A DNA stretch of 64,000 nt from Aradus depressus. Its lineage: Eukaryota; Arthropoda; Insecta; Hemiptera; Aradidae. Both the position numbers and the translations under genes were made by a program. Below are positions 63,067 to 64,000 of the stretch, one piece after another; within the stretch, counting starts at the first letter, position 1; every line of letters starts with the position of its first letter. The stretch lies in assembly GCA_963662175.1 (NCBI GenBank), contig OY759215.1:13877079-13941078 (forward strand), written 5' to 3'. The notes under the pieces were generated by a model. The model was not told where the DNA came from. It did not search any database and saw only the letters and a program-made list of their open reading frames with translations.

Positions 63067-64000
63067 GTACCTATCTAATGTTATACTGAGTATACAGAAT
63101 GAATGTGCGGGGTTTCTCTAAAAATGTGCGAGATATGAAAGAAACTATTTGCAATGGGTCATGCCAAGGAGTCTAAATTTACTATCAACATTGTTTTGAG
63201 TTGGAGATTCCAATACGTATGGAATCTCCAACTCAACTTTCTTATTTCAATCAGGATCCCATGGTTTTCTTGATGGATTCTAAAAGTGAATTTTTTGAAA
63301 TTAAAATGACTTTTGAACAAGGCTGCTCGTATTTGAAGTTTGACTAAGTCTCCGCTTTTTCCGTCCCGTTTTTTCCCCACTTCTTATTGAAAAAGATATT
63401 TTCGATCGCTAGGTAGTCTGAAATAGGAAATTTAATGCTTTTTTGACATACTAAAATCGACGGTCATGCTCAATAATTTGTCGTTCACATCAAAGTTTAA
63501 CAAATTTCACTAAAAAAACTAAGGCACGTTTTTTTGTTACAAATTAATGACAATTGTATTATGCTAATTCGTTAGAAACTCGCGACTTGCGAAGGCATTC
63601 GATTTCGAAATCAGAATGTATGGTAAAAAATAAAATAAAATACTGTAATATGATAATACTTCTCAATCTTCAAAAATTCAGCGAGTGTCTATTGGATTGT
63701 TTTCATTCAAAGCTCATTTTTTATTTTAAATAAATCTAGGTTCAGAATTCGGTCTAGATCCCATATGATGATTCCTGATATTTGAAAAAAAATGCTAATT
63801 ACAAATTTAAATTCTTTAGCAAAAATTAAGGAAACTTTTACAAATATTTTGGTGACTCGCATATTTTCAGAGAAAAACTGCTGATCCATTGAGTGTGAGC
63901 TACCCCTATATATGTCTACAGTGTGGTAAATCTACCCTACCTATCGTTCAGTGTGAATGTAGCCTCGAAATAAAATTCAGCAAAACTCACTACTTGGACA
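63067..64000 (+). other. unc-104: Start of the next unc-104 intron
   Basis: AT-rich, with a short perfect hairpin GAGTTGGAGATTCCA/TGGAATCTCCAACTC near 63198-63234. No further coding exon seen before the window ends. Confidence 0.7.

Overview
This is a stretch of an animal nuclear genome, almost certainly an arthropod and probably an insect. It is AT-rich, with intron-split coding sequence, GT-AG splice sites, tRNA-derived SINEs and many degraded transposons. I cannot name the species. A hemipteran-like insect would fit, but that is only an impression.

The one host gene I can support is a kinesin-3 motor gene, the orthologue of unc-104/KIF1A/KIF1B, on the + strand. Coding starts with ATG at 22751 and runs to the right edge, where the gene is cut inside its C-terminal PH domain (last exon seen 62930-63066). 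I placed 31 exons whose splice phases join into one open frame of about 1602 codons, plus two extra in-frame exons that look alternative: a 39-nt microexon at 32629-32667, and exon 18a at 41738-41869, which resembles exon 18b at 44131-44268. Domain order is the textbook kinesin-3 plan: motor domain with P-loop, switch I, switch II and K-loop; neck; acidic coiled-coil; FHA; second coiled-coil; the conserved KIF1B-type stalk; low-complexity linker; PH domain. The protein is expected to carry synaptic-vesicle precursors along axonal microtubules.

The first 22.7 kb hold no host exon that I can recognise. They contain LINE remnants (left edge, 4.2 kb, 6.5-7.4 kb, 9.2-9.9 kb, 14.8-15.3 kb), a large foldback element split by a LINE (6.0-7.7 kb), a Harbinger-type element (11.3-11.7 kb), an apparently intact Tc1-type DD34E transposon with 27-bp perfect inverted ends (13.3-14.8 kb), SINE copies, an unexplained GC-rich island (16.66-17.07 kb) and a small hairpin element (22.0-22.1 kb). 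A short 5' UTR piece with its own splice acceptor lies just before the ATG, so the promoter and first exon lie further upstream.

The introns are also rich in mobile DNA: a 1-kb inverted repeat in intron 1, a hAT element with a transposase remnant at 35.0-35.7 kb, a second hAT-like element at 41.0-41.5 kb, a 132-bp higher-order minisatellite at 48.8-49.3 kb, a 467-bp hairpin at 52.9-53.4 kb, a near-perfect 224-bp palindrome with hammerhead-like core motifs at 55.1-55.3 kb, and a Harbinger derivative carrying a MADF gene at 58.7-59.4 kb. Thirteen copies of one tRNA-derived SINE lie across the window on both strands. There is a 200-base assembly gap at 36734-36933.
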